Shown here: in pieces, positions 50,304 through 63,829 of the stretch
Layout of the letters: the number at the start of each line of letters is the position of its first letter
How positions within the stretch are numbered: position 1 is the stretch's first letter
NCBI RefSeq assembly: GCF_964204865.1
Contig: NC_135252.1
Span: 8,639,383 to 8,703,382 of the forward strand
DNA: 64,000 bases
Direction of reading: 5' to 3'
Source of the DNA: Styela clava
Lineage: Eukaryota > Chordata > Ascidiacea > Stolidobranchia > Styelidae
Notes under the pieces: model-generated
The model's input: the letters and a program-made list of their open reading frames with translations, nothing else
What the model was told of the DNA's origin: nothing
The model's database searches: none
Position numbers and translations under genes: made by a program

Positions 50304-51594
50304 TTAGATGATTTACAATGAAATTTGAAGTGGAATATGTTTTACTTTAGTAGCTACAGGCCTGCTTCAATGCAATGGTTTGGTTTAGCTATTTAGACAT
50401 GTTGGTAAAAGTATGACAATGCTGATATAATTGCTTCCCTCGTCTAACCGAGATGGTTGGTGCATCTGACAACAGATGAGTGCGTATGTCAAAGGCCAGA
50501 CTTCTTCTTCTAGGTTGAACGCGCCATTCAGCTTTTAGTATGTATTCTCAAGCATCTTGACAGACTCCCAAGCTGATGAGCCGATTTACGTGATGAACCC
50601 CAGTCATGTCTGGTTACCAAATGATGCCATTTGTCAATGATGCTTGATAGGATGATATCAGCTTGGTAAAAGGTGTTTTTCAGCTTACCAGGTTGGATGC
50701 ACTGTTTAATAATGATGGTATGGATTTTCATACATCTCGGTCGTCCCTCGGGATGTTGCAGATATAACTCTTAACCCCAGGGGGAAGAACGCTGATAAGA
50801 CTGCTTGTTTGTGTGGTAAACCCCAGTACCGTTATCGTCAATGTTGCTTGATAGAACTGTACACGTTGAATATACGTGGTGCAACCAAATCAAACACTAT
50901 CTGCTCAAATATGTAAAAAGTGAATGTTAACACTACAGTGACAAACAAGTCTTGCGCAAGCGTAAGTAAGAACACTTCAGAGCTGTCTTCTGATAAAAAT
51001 TTGAAAAAATTCATAAAGTGACCGTACTAACAATAATTAATGTTAACAAATACATAACCAATTATTTGAGGTGATAAATTTTATTAAAAAAATGAACATT
51101 GCTATATAAGATTTAGAAAATCCCAAAAACACGAGTGTTATTGAGAGAAATGAATAGGATGGATCACCAGTGTTTCAATCTGCAGATTTTTTCCAGACAG
51201 TTATGTCCACGGCTTTGTTGATCTTCCAATTCTAGAGCTGACAGTTGACCTAAAATTCAAGCAGATTAGTTTCACTCATTCCTATGTCCCTTACAGCGCA
51301 GATTTCTTGGTGAGACCATCACAGATTCAAGGTCAAAGGTTTTTAATATAGAATAGTATGATGTATGCATTTTTTCTCTTCAGAACAAATTTCTATACCA
51401 ACGCTATAAGTACATTAAACATTCCAATTATAAAAGTAATACATCCAAATTATGAATGCATTGATTGCTTGGATGCTTACATTTATACATGATTATCATC
51501 ATGCTTGCTGTTCATACATAATGAATAGAAGTTTTAGGTGTGTAAGCATGATATGGCCAAAGCATAGTTGGTTGAAACAACATCAATTATAATT
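50304..51594. other. Convergent intergenic region between CS and TPGS2
   Basis: No gene seen. The stretch 50440-50880 is less AT-rich than its surroundings, and ACCCCAGT.. with TCAATG.TGCTTGATAG recurs at about 50596-50650 and 50820-50855. This suggests fragments of an interspersed repeat that I cannot name. Confidence 0.4.
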
Positions 51595-54511
51595 CTATGA
51601 TTCACAATTAAATGATTGAATAACCCACTTGGTTGATGTTGCTGATGAGAAAGATGGTTGACCCTTTTTCTTGGAAGGTGTTGGTGGTTGCAGTTGCTTA
51701 GGTTTTGGTTTCTCGGCTAATTTTCCTTTAAATAAACGAGCGAAGTCTATTTTACATGAAGGTGTATTTGTGAAATCTTTGTCATCTTGCTTAGTTTCTT
51801 CTAAATCTGTTCCCAACAAATACTGTTGATCTAATTTGAGTCGAACCGGAGCATACATGTTAAACCATTGCTGCAATAAAAGTAAAATGGAATTACCAGT
51901 AGTTTGAATATTGAGCTATTATCGAAAAAACTTTCAAGCTTCTTATAAATATAATATTAAACAAGTATTCAAAGATAGCAATGGCGCATGACCAGTCCAA
52001 AAATTTTGCCTAAGCCATTAAAGCACTTAATACACTACCAATTTTGATCAGCGTACAAGAATTTAAGTTTATTTACAAGATCGGTGAAAGCGTTATCGGA
52101 TGCCAGCAGACTTCCTAATCAATTCAAAGGTAGGCAACCACAGTTGAAAATAAATGACGAGTAACAATAACATTACAAAATAATTTCAACATGAATATAT
52201 TTAAAAGGTAGAAATAACAATGTTTTGAATTTCCTAGTGTAAAGCAGTAACTAGGAAGTAAGTATTAGACTGGAATTACATTGGTGTCAAGCATGCTGGG
52301 CAAGATCATTGTTCAGATTATTGCTACACTTGATCATCAGTAAAAATTCTGATCTATGGCATTGTATATATGAAATTATTTCAAACCTGTGCTTGTAAAC
52401 TGAGACCAATATCTGTCAAAGCAAAATGCCATTGTGGTAATCCAAGATGCATCAACATCAGTCTGTAATAGGATGTAAAATCCTTTGACAGGAAATGCCA
52501 CATAAGTGATCGATCAAGAAACCAGATTTCTGGTTTGTGTGCCGGTAGTCCTAAATAAGTTGTTTAACCATGAGTATGAGTAGGTAAGTATGAATGATTT
52601 AGTGTAAGCTGAGAGTTAAATTACCTGGACTTGTGTTGAGGTAAACAAGACAAACTTTTCCATGACCTTGGCAATTTTCAAGTTCAAATATTCTACTCCT
52701 TCCATCAAAATGAGGTTTGATGGTACGTTTCTTTGTGTGAGCTAGGCAAAAATCAATAAAATTTGAATAAATACCCAGGAAATTTGTTCATTTTTAGTGT
52801 TTACTTTCCTGACTTCCTTAATCATGCATGCAGGGGAGTAGCCAAAATATTTTCAAAGGTCAGTGGTTCTAAAATTTCTATTTGCCAAGTTAGATCCAAA
52901 TAGCTAGTAGTATGATACAGATAGATTTTACCGATAAATATGCGTAAACTTTATTTTTATCCATCAGGATTCATCTTGAAAAAAGTAATATTTGTCATTT
53001 TCACTAATATATTAAGTTTATATACCATGGAATGGACAACAATTTCAGACAAACCCAAACTTACTATTTTCATCATTATCACTCTCGCTGTCTTCTGAAT
53101 CATCTTCATCACTACTGCATGATTCAATATCAGCAAATGATGGAGTGTTTGTAATTGTAGCAGTTGATGCAGAAGAACTTATCTTCACAAGATTAGAAAA
53201 TGGATTTATTTCCATTCTTCCTACAGGAAACTTGTTATCTGAAACATAAGAAGCAGGTTGATTTTTTAGTAGCTGTACACGCAATTTTAATTAATTTTTT
53301 AGAGATTTTAGCTTATACGTAACTGACTCATGCAGGATGGTTGCTTTAATCTGTCACGAAATCAAACTGAGTACAATAAACTAAAAACTAAAAATATCTG
53401 TCTTTTCAAAATTACACTAGATATCCACATTGAAAGTAAGTTTTTGGCATCCTCTAAATGGATTATGGAAGGCCAGACACATAAATATGACATGAACAAC
53501 TTACAATACTTTGAAAATTTAATAAGTTTCTGCCAATCGGGCTATGAATAAATTGCAATAATGATATGATGTTTTAAAATTGATTTTTAGACATTCACAA
53601 ACTTTAAATTTGAAACATGGATTTCAATGCTGTTGTGAATATTGAATAATAATTTCGAAATTATAAAATCTTTTTTATCAGGATGGGTTTCTGCCAATCA
53701 GGCTATAAATAAATTGCAATAATTGTAAGATGTTTTAAAATTAATTCTGAGACATTCACAGACATTGAAACATGGACTTCAATGCTGTTATGAATATTAA
53801 ATAATGAATTCTGAAACTGATCACTAATATTTACACACTAATTTTTAGAATTATTAAATCATTTGTTCAGGATACCTTCCAGTAACACACTCCATGTTAG
53901 TAGTAAACCATCTGTTGTCAGATAAAAGTTTTTCAAGTCTTCTGGCAAAATGCATGCATTTCTTTGCTCCCAAGCTACTATTTGATGTCGTTCAGCAGGA
54001 TTCCCACCATTGAGTGAAACATCGCACACTCCCAATCTTTTCTCTACAAATAAGTATTACCAGATATTAAACTTGCACCATAGTCTAAAAATCCAATGGG
54101 GGTGAGGGGGAATTCCAATATTTTATAAATGAATATAAGCAAAAAAAATCCAAAGAAAAAGTAGATTTAATTTATGCAAAAATTGCCAAACTCTCTATAT
54201 ATCACATGTGAAGTATAAGTATGTAAGATATATAATAATAAATAATATTTAAAGTTCTTTTGCTTTTAAAAGAAGATATTTTTTTACTGAAATTATTCTA
54301 TTTTCTGACCAGCATTTATTACAGGGAAAATTGAATTATTAGCAAGAAAAATATTGCATATTTGGCAAGGTGTCACTATATATCAGCTGGAAATGATGAC
54401 ATGTACGAAGTTTATCAGAATATCCCAACCTAGAGATGTTGAAACTCCCAATGTTAGTCTTTCCAGCAAATCGCTAAGAGCAGGTTTTTGCACTTCCCCC
54501 ACTTCAACCAT
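51595..54511 (-). CDS. TPGS2: Tubulin polyglutamylase complex subunit 2 (TPGS2)
   Basis: Six coding exons on the minus strand: 54430-54511, 53876-54043, 53065-53238, 52625-52741, 52387-52550 and 51595-51870. They total 981 nt or 326 residues; human TPGS2 has about 300. Phases agree throughout. Family blocks in order: LERLTLGVSTSL, GNPAERHQIVAWEQRN, LPEDLKNFYLTTDG, LTWSV, an acidic Ser/Asp/Glu tract in exon 3, KPHFDGRSRIFELENC, GKVCLVY, EIWFLDRSLMWHFL, YYRLMLMHLGLPQW and QQWFNMYAPV. The C-terminus is Lys/Pro/Ser-rich. TPGS2 is a non-catalytic subunit of the TTLL1 polyglutamylase complex that modifies axonemal and neuronal tubulin. The exon 1 donor GTTGGG is weak, but the joined codon (G|AG, Glu) and the similarity support it. 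A TTGCAG acceptor about 40 bp before the ATG suggests a spliced leader or 5' UTR intron. Confidence 0.93.
53525..53873. repeat. Imperfect tandem duplication in TPGS2 intron 2
   Basis: A unit of about 160-185 bp starting GTTTCTGCCAATC(G/A)GGCTAT occurs at 53525-53686 and again at 53687-53873. The second copy ends AGGAT, three bases short of TPGS2 exon 2, so the duplicated unit includes the 5' splice site side of the intron. Confidence 0.75.
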
Positions 54512-55166
54512 ATTAGATTTCTTTCTTTGTTTGGTAAACGTATTATTTTTATAAACTGCAATATTAACAAATGAAAAATGTGAATATTAACTATTACATA
54601 TAGCTCCCTGCTTCCTCCTGAACCATACATAGTTGATACAGCATGATCATGAATAAATAGACAATAAACATAAAAATGTGTTGAAAGTTTATCGCTCAAA
54701 TAAAGAATGTATTCAGGTGTTCGATTCAAGTGTATTTCAATATTTTCAAACCAAGGCACGTGTGCTAACTGTCAAACATATAAAGAAAATAAGTTATCAC
54801 TGCGGCTCAAGACTTTTATTCAAATGAGACATCATTGCATGCACACAGTGTTTTGTTTTAAAAATAAATAAAGTTGATTAGACATGTCGTAAATTTTCAT
54901 CAAAATAATAATAGCAATTTGAAATATAAAACATAACTTCTTCACCAGTTTCATGTGCAATTTATACATTCAACATGTATTCCATTTGAATATTCAGTTC
55001 ATTGGTTGGCATTTCACATTCATAAGTAATTCAGTTTATTGTAATACCGGTATTACATTAATATCCCATGCTTTACAGCTTTAACCATTCATTTTAATCA
55101 ACTACATAAACCAAACCAATCTGAGGTTAATGATTATCACACAAGAGAACATTGCATCTCTAAAGA
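54512..55166. other. TPGS2 upstream region
   Basis: No second gene recognised. A long open frame on the minus strand reads through the acceptor-like TTGCAG and resembles no protein, so I treat it as chance. ACCGGTAT occurs near 55046. Confidence 0.4.
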
Positions 55167-55303
55167 TACAATTTATTTCCTAAACTTTACTTACTAACAA
55201 CAATTCAATAAAGAACATGGCTTGATTCTTTTCGATACAATTTATTTCCTGAACTTTACTTACTAACAACAATTCAATAAAGAACATGGCTTGATTCTTT
55301 TCG
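55167..55303 (+). repeat. Two-copy 69-bp tandem duplication
   Basis: The unit TACAATTTATTTCCT(A/G)AAC... to ...GATTCTTTTCG is repeated head to tail (55167-55235 and 55236-55303) with one evident mismatch, so it is recent. It lies between the divergent TPGS2 and QPRT genes. Confidence 0.95.
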
Positions 55304-55699
55304 GCCGGGTATTGAAGAGCTGTAAGTTGTTATTTGTAACCAATAGCTATCGTACCGTACGACCTTTCACCTCAGATTTTTTTCTTTTATATTCAGTATT
55401 TTATCATTTATTCATTTTCCAGACATTGAAACGTTCGTGTAAATATACCAAAATGAATCACACAGATTTCGGTCACATTTTTACAAGTAAATAATATCAA
55501 TCTCATGAATTTCAATTTTTTGTATATATCTCCCCCTGAACTCCTCCACCTTCCCCACTTTGGGCCGCTCCAGTCGTCACAATAACACGATTTGGGGAAA
55601 TTCCCGATGACAACAATTTTGGTAACAAAAGTACCTAATGTCCCCGTCGGAAAGTGTGCTTGATTAAATGTTTACAATAACGCCAGGCGAAATAACTTG

Positions 55700-55760
55700 A
55701 TTGCAGGCGTACCGGTACCGGTACCGTATTGGTTATGGCCGGTACCGGTATATAAATAAT
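55700..55760 (+). promoter_or_regulatory. GGTACC-rich stretch with TATA-like box upstream of QPRT
   Basis: GTACCGGTACCGGTACCG and GGCCGGTACCGGTA are followed directly by TATATAAATA near 55750, about 255 bp before the QPRT start codon. A similar ACCGGTACC-to-TATATAAAA arrangement occurs at 6784-6818. It may be a core promoter or a simple TACCGG repeat. Confidence 0.3.
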
Positions 55761-56010
55761 ACCTATGTATTATGTTCATCTCGTGTGCCAAATTATGGAC
55801 CTAGTTGTTGAAGGAAGCCATGAACATATAACAACATACCAGTAACGACCAGTTCATTTAACAATTCATTTAATGATTTAATTTTTCCCAATATACCTTT
55901 CTACTTTTGTCACCTGTCACCGATATACAACATTTAACCTATTTACAACATTTTCTCCTTAAAAAGGCATAGGAGTAGGTAAAGTTAGAAGGAAGGTGTC
56001 AATTTTCAAA

Positions 56011-58224
<2,214 letters not shown>

Positions 58225-58291
58225 TGATGTTTATTTTTGATACCTGATAATATTTTTAATTGATTAAGGGTATGTAAACTAAACCTTTAGC

Positions 58292-58402
58292 GGTGCTCCG
58301 AAGTATGTGCACTAAGATGACGCACAACCTGAACACACTATATGTACCAAGTTCGGGTTATCAGGTTGTGCGCCATATTGGTGGACATACTTTCGGAGCT
58401 CC
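58292..58402. mobile_element. MITE family M, short hairpin copy in QPRT 3' UTR
   Basis: A 111-bp element beginning GGTGCTCCGAAGTATGTG and ending CATACTTTCGGAGCTCC, with a second internal inverted pair (GCACAACCTGA and TCAGGTTGTGC). It is flanked by a perfect 8-bp duplication CCTTTAGC (58284-58291 and 58403-58410). It starts 67 bp after the QPRT stop and before its AATAAA signals, so it should be in the mRNA. Confidence 0.9.
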
Positions 58403-58514
58403 CCTTTAGCATAGCAGGTAATAGATGGAGTGGTTTGTGATGAAATCAAGGAGAAATGTGAACCACCATAACTAAACAATCATACCTGGCCTCAATATGC
58501 TCAAAATGTGACAA

Positions 58515-58653
58515 AATAAATTACAGATGAATTAGCAATAAATATCACTTTTATTTATCTTGTTTACAAACCTATTTGTTCTTCATTTGTGTAATACATC
58601 ATTGTTCTGGTGTAATATTATCATAATAACTTCAAATCAGATATGCCAATAAA
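58515..58653 (+). terminator. QPRT polyadenylation signals
   Basis: AATAAA hexamers occur at 58515-58520 and 58648-58653, with another near 58538. These are plausible 3' ends for QPRT mRNA. Confidence 0.5.
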
Positions 58654-58726
58654 ACAATAATTATTCGAATTAATTCGTTGGTGTTTGCATGGATTATGTT
58701 AATGAGGGACCGATTACAATCCGATG

Positions 58727-58790
58727 GGCGCTCCCGAAGTATTGGTGCACAACCTGAACACTAACCTGGTGCACATACTTCGGGAGCTCC
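58727..58790. mobile_element. MITE family M, minimal 64-bp hairpin
   Basis: GGCGCTCCCGAAGTATTGGTGC pairs with GCACATACTTCGGGAGCTCC around a short loop of AACCTGAACACTAACCTG. It is the shortest member of the family, essentially two terminal repeats. The target duplication is not clear (ATCCGATG and AATAAATG). Confidence 0.75.
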
Positions 58791-60403
58791 AATAAATGCG
58801 ATTGCGATACCGCAACGATGAAAGGGTGACAATAAAATGAAAATGCATCTTCTGATGTTTGTCAACAAAAAAAACATAATTTTAGCCTATTAAAAAGTGA
58901 AAAAGCAATCATATCAAAAACAATATATAACACAATATTTGAACGTCCCAGATGTTTCTGCACGTTATATTTGTGATATTCTCTTATCGTACGTATAACA
59001 ATCGAAGGATTGCACATAAAATATATATAAGATAATACAATTAGCCGTATGAAGGAATTATATAAAGCAAATAGCAGCTTCATTCAGCAAATGTGATAAT
59101 TTCTTCTTGAATAATGTTATGTTTATTTCGCTGTCCAAATGGTTTCACTACCGCATGGTCATATTTCTGAAAAATTGTCGCTATACCACTTCGTAACGAT
59201 GCTGGAATTTAATATTAGAGAAGATTCTCGAAAATGCATCGCAGATGGGAAAAAAACAGCAACTGACTGTTATTCTCCACAAGTTCATGCAACAATCAAC
59301 ATAGATTTCGTACATCTTGCAGCAAGGACGGACGCACCTTAATTATAGCAATATTTATTAGAAATTTATATATATATCTGAAAGGTCTCAAATTGTGCCT
59401 TTGTTATATCGCTATCGAGTAAGTATGGATTGTTTCTGGATTTGTAGCAAGAATTATGAGTTTTTACGCACAACCGATCTTGGATAGGCATTCAAAATTG
59501 TCAGTGGGCATATAACGCTTACTGTTAGCGTTGATATTGTACATTGCATTTTTTTGAACAAAATTTACTTGTAATAGGCCTTACCAAATGCTGTAGAAAC
59601 TCTGACAAGCAAACACTAGCCCCCATACACAAGCACACGGTCCTCCGCAAAGTACTGAGAGGAAAATATAGCAGCCGTTTTTTAAGCCCCAGAATGTACT
59701 GTTGCTGCACATCCACACTGCATCGATGCTATGACTACCCTCCGGCTCGGCAATGACATCCTCGAATAATACCTATAAGTAGAATAAGTGGTTAATATTG
59801 CTAAATCTTCATCCGATTAACTTTACAGTGAATAGTGCTTAAGCTACGCTTTCTGATAGTTGAAATGAAATTCATTCCCTTACCACCTAGTCCTAGTTAT
59901 TTGAATACCAAGTTATTTTGAAATGCCAACTAATACCTGATGTCGAATTAGATTTTTGAAATCAGGATAATATATTCTTATAATAGTAATAATCCAAGAG
60001 TTAATGTATAAAAAGCAAGAGCTAATTAAATAAGTTTGTATGAGTGCTTGTGCTTCAGAATATTTTTTTTCACGCGAGATCTCGCGTATGGTTGTCTCGG
60101 ATTTGAGTGGGCTCTTAATGTGATGCGAAATGTTCAGCCTGGACAGCTATCCAATCACGGAGGGTCGCGATAGCACAGTGTGCAGGTAAATCCCCCCTAA
60201 ATATATATATATATCTATATGACTTTTTATACAATTAATTGACAACTACGAGTTTTTGCAAAAGTTATACATTATGTAAGATGATTCCCAATAGGCTCGG
60301 CTCGTCACAATTGAACATGTTATTCATGCTTCGACTTTTTATCGCTTACGAAATTTTAGGTTCCAGCCGCTGAGGAATATATTGAAAAGAATACTTCAGG
60401 CGG
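58791..60403. other. Intergenic, no gene recognised
   Basis: AT-rich, with only short frames. No exon, RNA gene or transposon end that I can support. Confidence 0.4.
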
Positions 60404-60604
60404 GTGACCGTACATTTGAACCCATGTACATTTGAACCCATGCGTATATCCACGGGTTCAATCTATATGCGGGTGCTAAAACCCATGGGTTAGGGTTAGT
60501 ATGGGTTTAACTATCCGTGAAACAAAAAAAACTCCATAGGTGCAATAGCATACAGGGGCAATTGTCATGGGTTCAAATGTACGTGGGTTCAAATGTAATG
60601 GAAC
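60404..60604. mobile_element. MITE with perfect 10-bp target duplication
   Basis: A roughly 201-bp element. The left end reads GTGACCGTACATTTGAACCC and the reverse complement of the right end reads GTTCCATTACATTTGAACCC. The ACATTTGAACCCA unit occurs twice in each arm, and GGGTTAGGGTTAG is internal. It is flanked by CTTCAGGCGG at 60394-60403 and 60605-60614, a perfect 9-10 bp duplication. Confidence 0.85.
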
Positions 60605-61100
60605 CTTCAGGCGGTTCGCAATGAACAATATCGAGTTTAGCCGATTATTAGCAAAAAATATCTTTTGTACATATAAAATTATTTCAGTTATTCAAACCTT
60701 GATGCTTTCATTGATATTTTTAGGATCACGATTCACCATATCCAAATCGGCCCCGTTATCCTGCATTCTGGTCGTCTTACTTACCTGAATCAACTATACA
60801 GTAAAAGAAACAGTTTATTCTGAAGCCCTCATTTATAACAGCAAATTTGTCTTCGCTAGAATTTCCGTTCTGAAATTTCCAACGACATTTCTCTTATCTG
60901 GGTTTCTGTGGTCATCAAAAGCTGAATTCGCATAAAACTGCCCATTGTAAAAAACGTGCTCGGAATTTCCCAATGTTACAACGCGGCAAAATACAATTTA
61001 CCAATTTGTGGGAATTCCTGTTGCTCTTTTTGATATTGAAAAGACACAGTGAAAACATCTCATATATATGGATGATTGCGAACACTCACAAAATAGTATA

Positions 61101-62070
61101 CGAGGTGCGGCTAAAATGAAACGGGACTGATGTCACAGATTGCGCAACACGATTAACCATCGGTAATCAACGCTTTTGCAGTGTGGCGTAACATGTGTTC
61201 TTTGTTTAACGGCTGTTTTGACACAATATCGCAATTATTTTTGCTTTTCAGGATCCATAAGTGAATGTGATAAATTTCTTGTTGAAAAAAAATGCTGTGC
61301 GAGGTCTGATTGAGTTTTTTGGCGATAGGGGGTTCAATTGCAGAATGACGATTGAGCAAATAATTAACATTAAATTTTGTGTCAAACTTGAAAAAATGCA
61401 TGTCAACTCGCCATGCATTCAATCGTTGAGCTTTCTGCTCCTCAGTCAACTCAAGAGCCTTTGGCATCATTTTGGCACACACCTTTCGCACTCCCAAAGT
61501 GTCTACCGAAATGGTGCAGACCGTTTCTTTGTCCATCCCAACTTCTTTGGCAATGACGCGAGTTGTTAAGCGACGGTCACTGCGAACCAACTGCCGAACC
61601 TTTTTGATGTTTTGGTATCAGTTGTGGAAGTGCAGGGCCTTCCTGACTTTGGATCATTCTCAACATCTTCCCTGCCTGCCACAAATCGCTTGTGCCATTT
61701 AAAAACTCTTGTTCTGGACATGGAAAAATCTCCATAAACATCACGCAACATCTTCAAAGTCTCATTCGCCGTTTTTCCCGAGTTTGACACAAAATTTAAT
61801 GTTAATTCTTCGCTCAATCGTCATTCTGCAATTGAATCCCCTATCGCCAAAAAACTCAATCAGATCTCGCAAAGCAATTTTTTTTTCAACAAGCAATTAA
61901 TCACATTCACCTATGGCTCCTAAAAAGCAAAAATAATTGCGCTATTGTGTCAAAACAGCTGTTAAACAAAGAACACATATTACGCCACACTGTAAAAGTG
62001 CTGATTACCGGTGGTAAATCATGTTGCGCAATCTGTGACGACAATCCCGTTTCATTTTAGCCACACCTCG
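61101..62070. mobile_element. Fold-back mariner element with 290-bp inverted arms
   Basis: A 970-bp element flanked by TA on both sides (61099-61100, 62071-62072). Its ends are CGAGGTGCGGCTAAAATGAA and the complement of CGAGGTGTGGCTAAAATGAA. The similarity does not stop at a usual 30-bp terminal repeat: 61101-61390 is the reverse complement of 61781-62070 over the whole 290 bp, at roughly 90 percent by eye. Both arms are the start-proximal end of a mariner. The middle 390 bp contains the first part of a mariner transposase on the minus strand. The catalytic DDD region and true 3' end are gone. Confidence 0.9.
61391..61824 (-). pseudogene. Mariner transposase N-terminal remnant
   Basis: Minus-strand coding remnant starting at ATG 61824. 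The recognisable pieces are the two helix-turn-helix DNA-binding regions of mariner transposases: ETLKMLRDVYG, SRTRVFKWHKRF and GREDVENDPKSGRP, then SDRRLTTRVIAKEVG, RKVCAKMMPKAL and LTEEQKAQRL. The pieces lie in different frames, with at least two frameshifts (one at an A-run near 61776, another near 61590). Coding similarity stops at the left arm, before any catalytic Asp. It cannot encode an active enzyme. Confidence 0.88.
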
Positions 62071-62559
62071 TAGAAACAAATTTAATTCAAAGAGGCAGCC
62101 GATTCGTCTGATAAAAAATTTTACGAGCGGTGATCCTTGTTGGAATTAAGCAATAATTTTATATTTGTTCACGAGTGATATTTGACTCAACTTTGACATT
62201 ACCTCCTCCGATTTAAACAGTTTAAGAAATAAATTCCATAACATGAATTTATCTATAGTTTCGAAAATATATGATATTAGAGTTAGACGACAGCTCTAAA
62301 CAAATAGTTATGCCAAAACCGAGTCGGATATTACTGATGACACGCTGACACCAAAGTTATATTTAATGTTGCTCAATAGTTAACATTTTCCGTAAATACG
62401 AAGAACATGTAAATCAGGGACGAGGACGTAGAAAACAAATTTTCAAAGGGGGGTTCTCAAATTTTTAATTGCCAAATTACACCGTAACAGCTATCGGGTA
62501 CGGGCAGGGGCGCAGCCAGGATTTTCAAAAGGGGGATTTTAAAATCGGAATTGTGAATT

Positions 62560-63650
62560 TCCATGCAACGGCTTCTGAAATGGTCGCCGCGATTGCGCGA
62601 TCGTTAAAATAGTCATATAATATATAATGACTTTTTCTGTCGCGTAATATTCAATCCATGAAAACTACGAAAATTTAAAATGTTTTTCTATTTTAATTTT
62701 ATTGTGTTCAACCGTAAGTAACTAGCGGTTTAGACGACTTACGACAACATTACTAATCTAAAATCCCACTGCACACAATGATGTGAGGTCAACTTATAGC
62801 AACTACCCCCCCCCCCCCAAATGTACCCATTTCATGTTTAAATCATCAAAACAAAGTTAATTTTTCCCAAAATTCGAACAAAGACTTTCGTAGGAATCAA
62901 ATTACACCATTTTTAAGAACATAACATGTTCCACCCAGTCATTATCAAATTAAAATTTATATTCTCAAGACCTTTGGCACTGATTGAAATAATTATATCT
63001 AAGTTCCCATCCGTACGATGTACATATTTACTCTTATTGAGATAATAGGAGTTTCTGTTTATAACGTGAATCACGAGCTCACGTTTACAGCATTTAATTA
63101 GATTTATGATCGACGTATAAATACGACTCGATATCTTTCAATGAAAAGCTAGTGTGGATAAATGTTTTAAGATTTGTATTCTGTGTGTCGTGGAAATCTG
63201 AGAATAAAATCAAACAGAGTTTTCTAAAGTCTTCATTAACGTGGGCATTGAAGCTGAAGGGTGAACGGGCGATTGGCAGTTCTGAGACGGTCTACGATAT
63301 AGCAATATACGGTGACATCACATCCATTTACCAATTATTATAAATTATATATGTTATAAACTGACCGAATATGTTTAGTTTTGATATAGATTTTTGCGCT
63401 CTTGCGAATTCGTTATCGTCGTTAGAAAAATCCCAAGATCTGCTATAAAATCCCAGAAAGTAAAATTTAATCAGGAACAATAAAATACATATCGAGTATA
63501 TTTATCAAAAATACATCTTCTCCGCCTTGAAGTCCCCAAGAAACGGCTTCTGAACAGGTCGTCGCGATTACGCCACTCGTTAAAAGAGCCGGCTTTTTCA
63601 ACGAATATGTAAAGACTTTTCTGTTGCATAAAATATTCAATCCATGGCCG
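62560..63650. repeat. Two diverged copies of an interspersed repeat
   Basis: AACGGCTTCTGAAATGGTCG..., with GTTAAAA, GACTTTTTCTGT and ATATTCAATCCATG, at about 62566-62662 reappears at about 63542-63650 in the same order and orientation with many differences. The first copy follows CAGGGGCGCAGCCAGGATTTT (62506-62526), a terminus-like sequence related to GGGGAGTAGCCAAAATATTTT near 52833. A C13 run lies at 62806-62818. Confidence 0.55.
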
Positions 63651-63829
63651 ATATGGCCATATTTAAAATGGGCTGCTTCATTAATTGGGTCGTGATCAAT
63701 TTAATCTGCAATTTCGATAATATTAAATAAAGCATCACTAGAGATAGAAACTGCATCTAATCGAAGTTGTCGAGCCTTAACCTTTGTGTCGCAATGGACT
63801 TCATGATACGGGAAGCCGTAACCGACCAG

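Noticed and set aside
54454-54759. 101-residue minus-strand open frame upstream of TPGS2
   Set aside because: Composition is not protein-like, it crosses an acceptor-like TTGCAG, and the TPGS2 exon in another frame overlaps it with clear family similarity.
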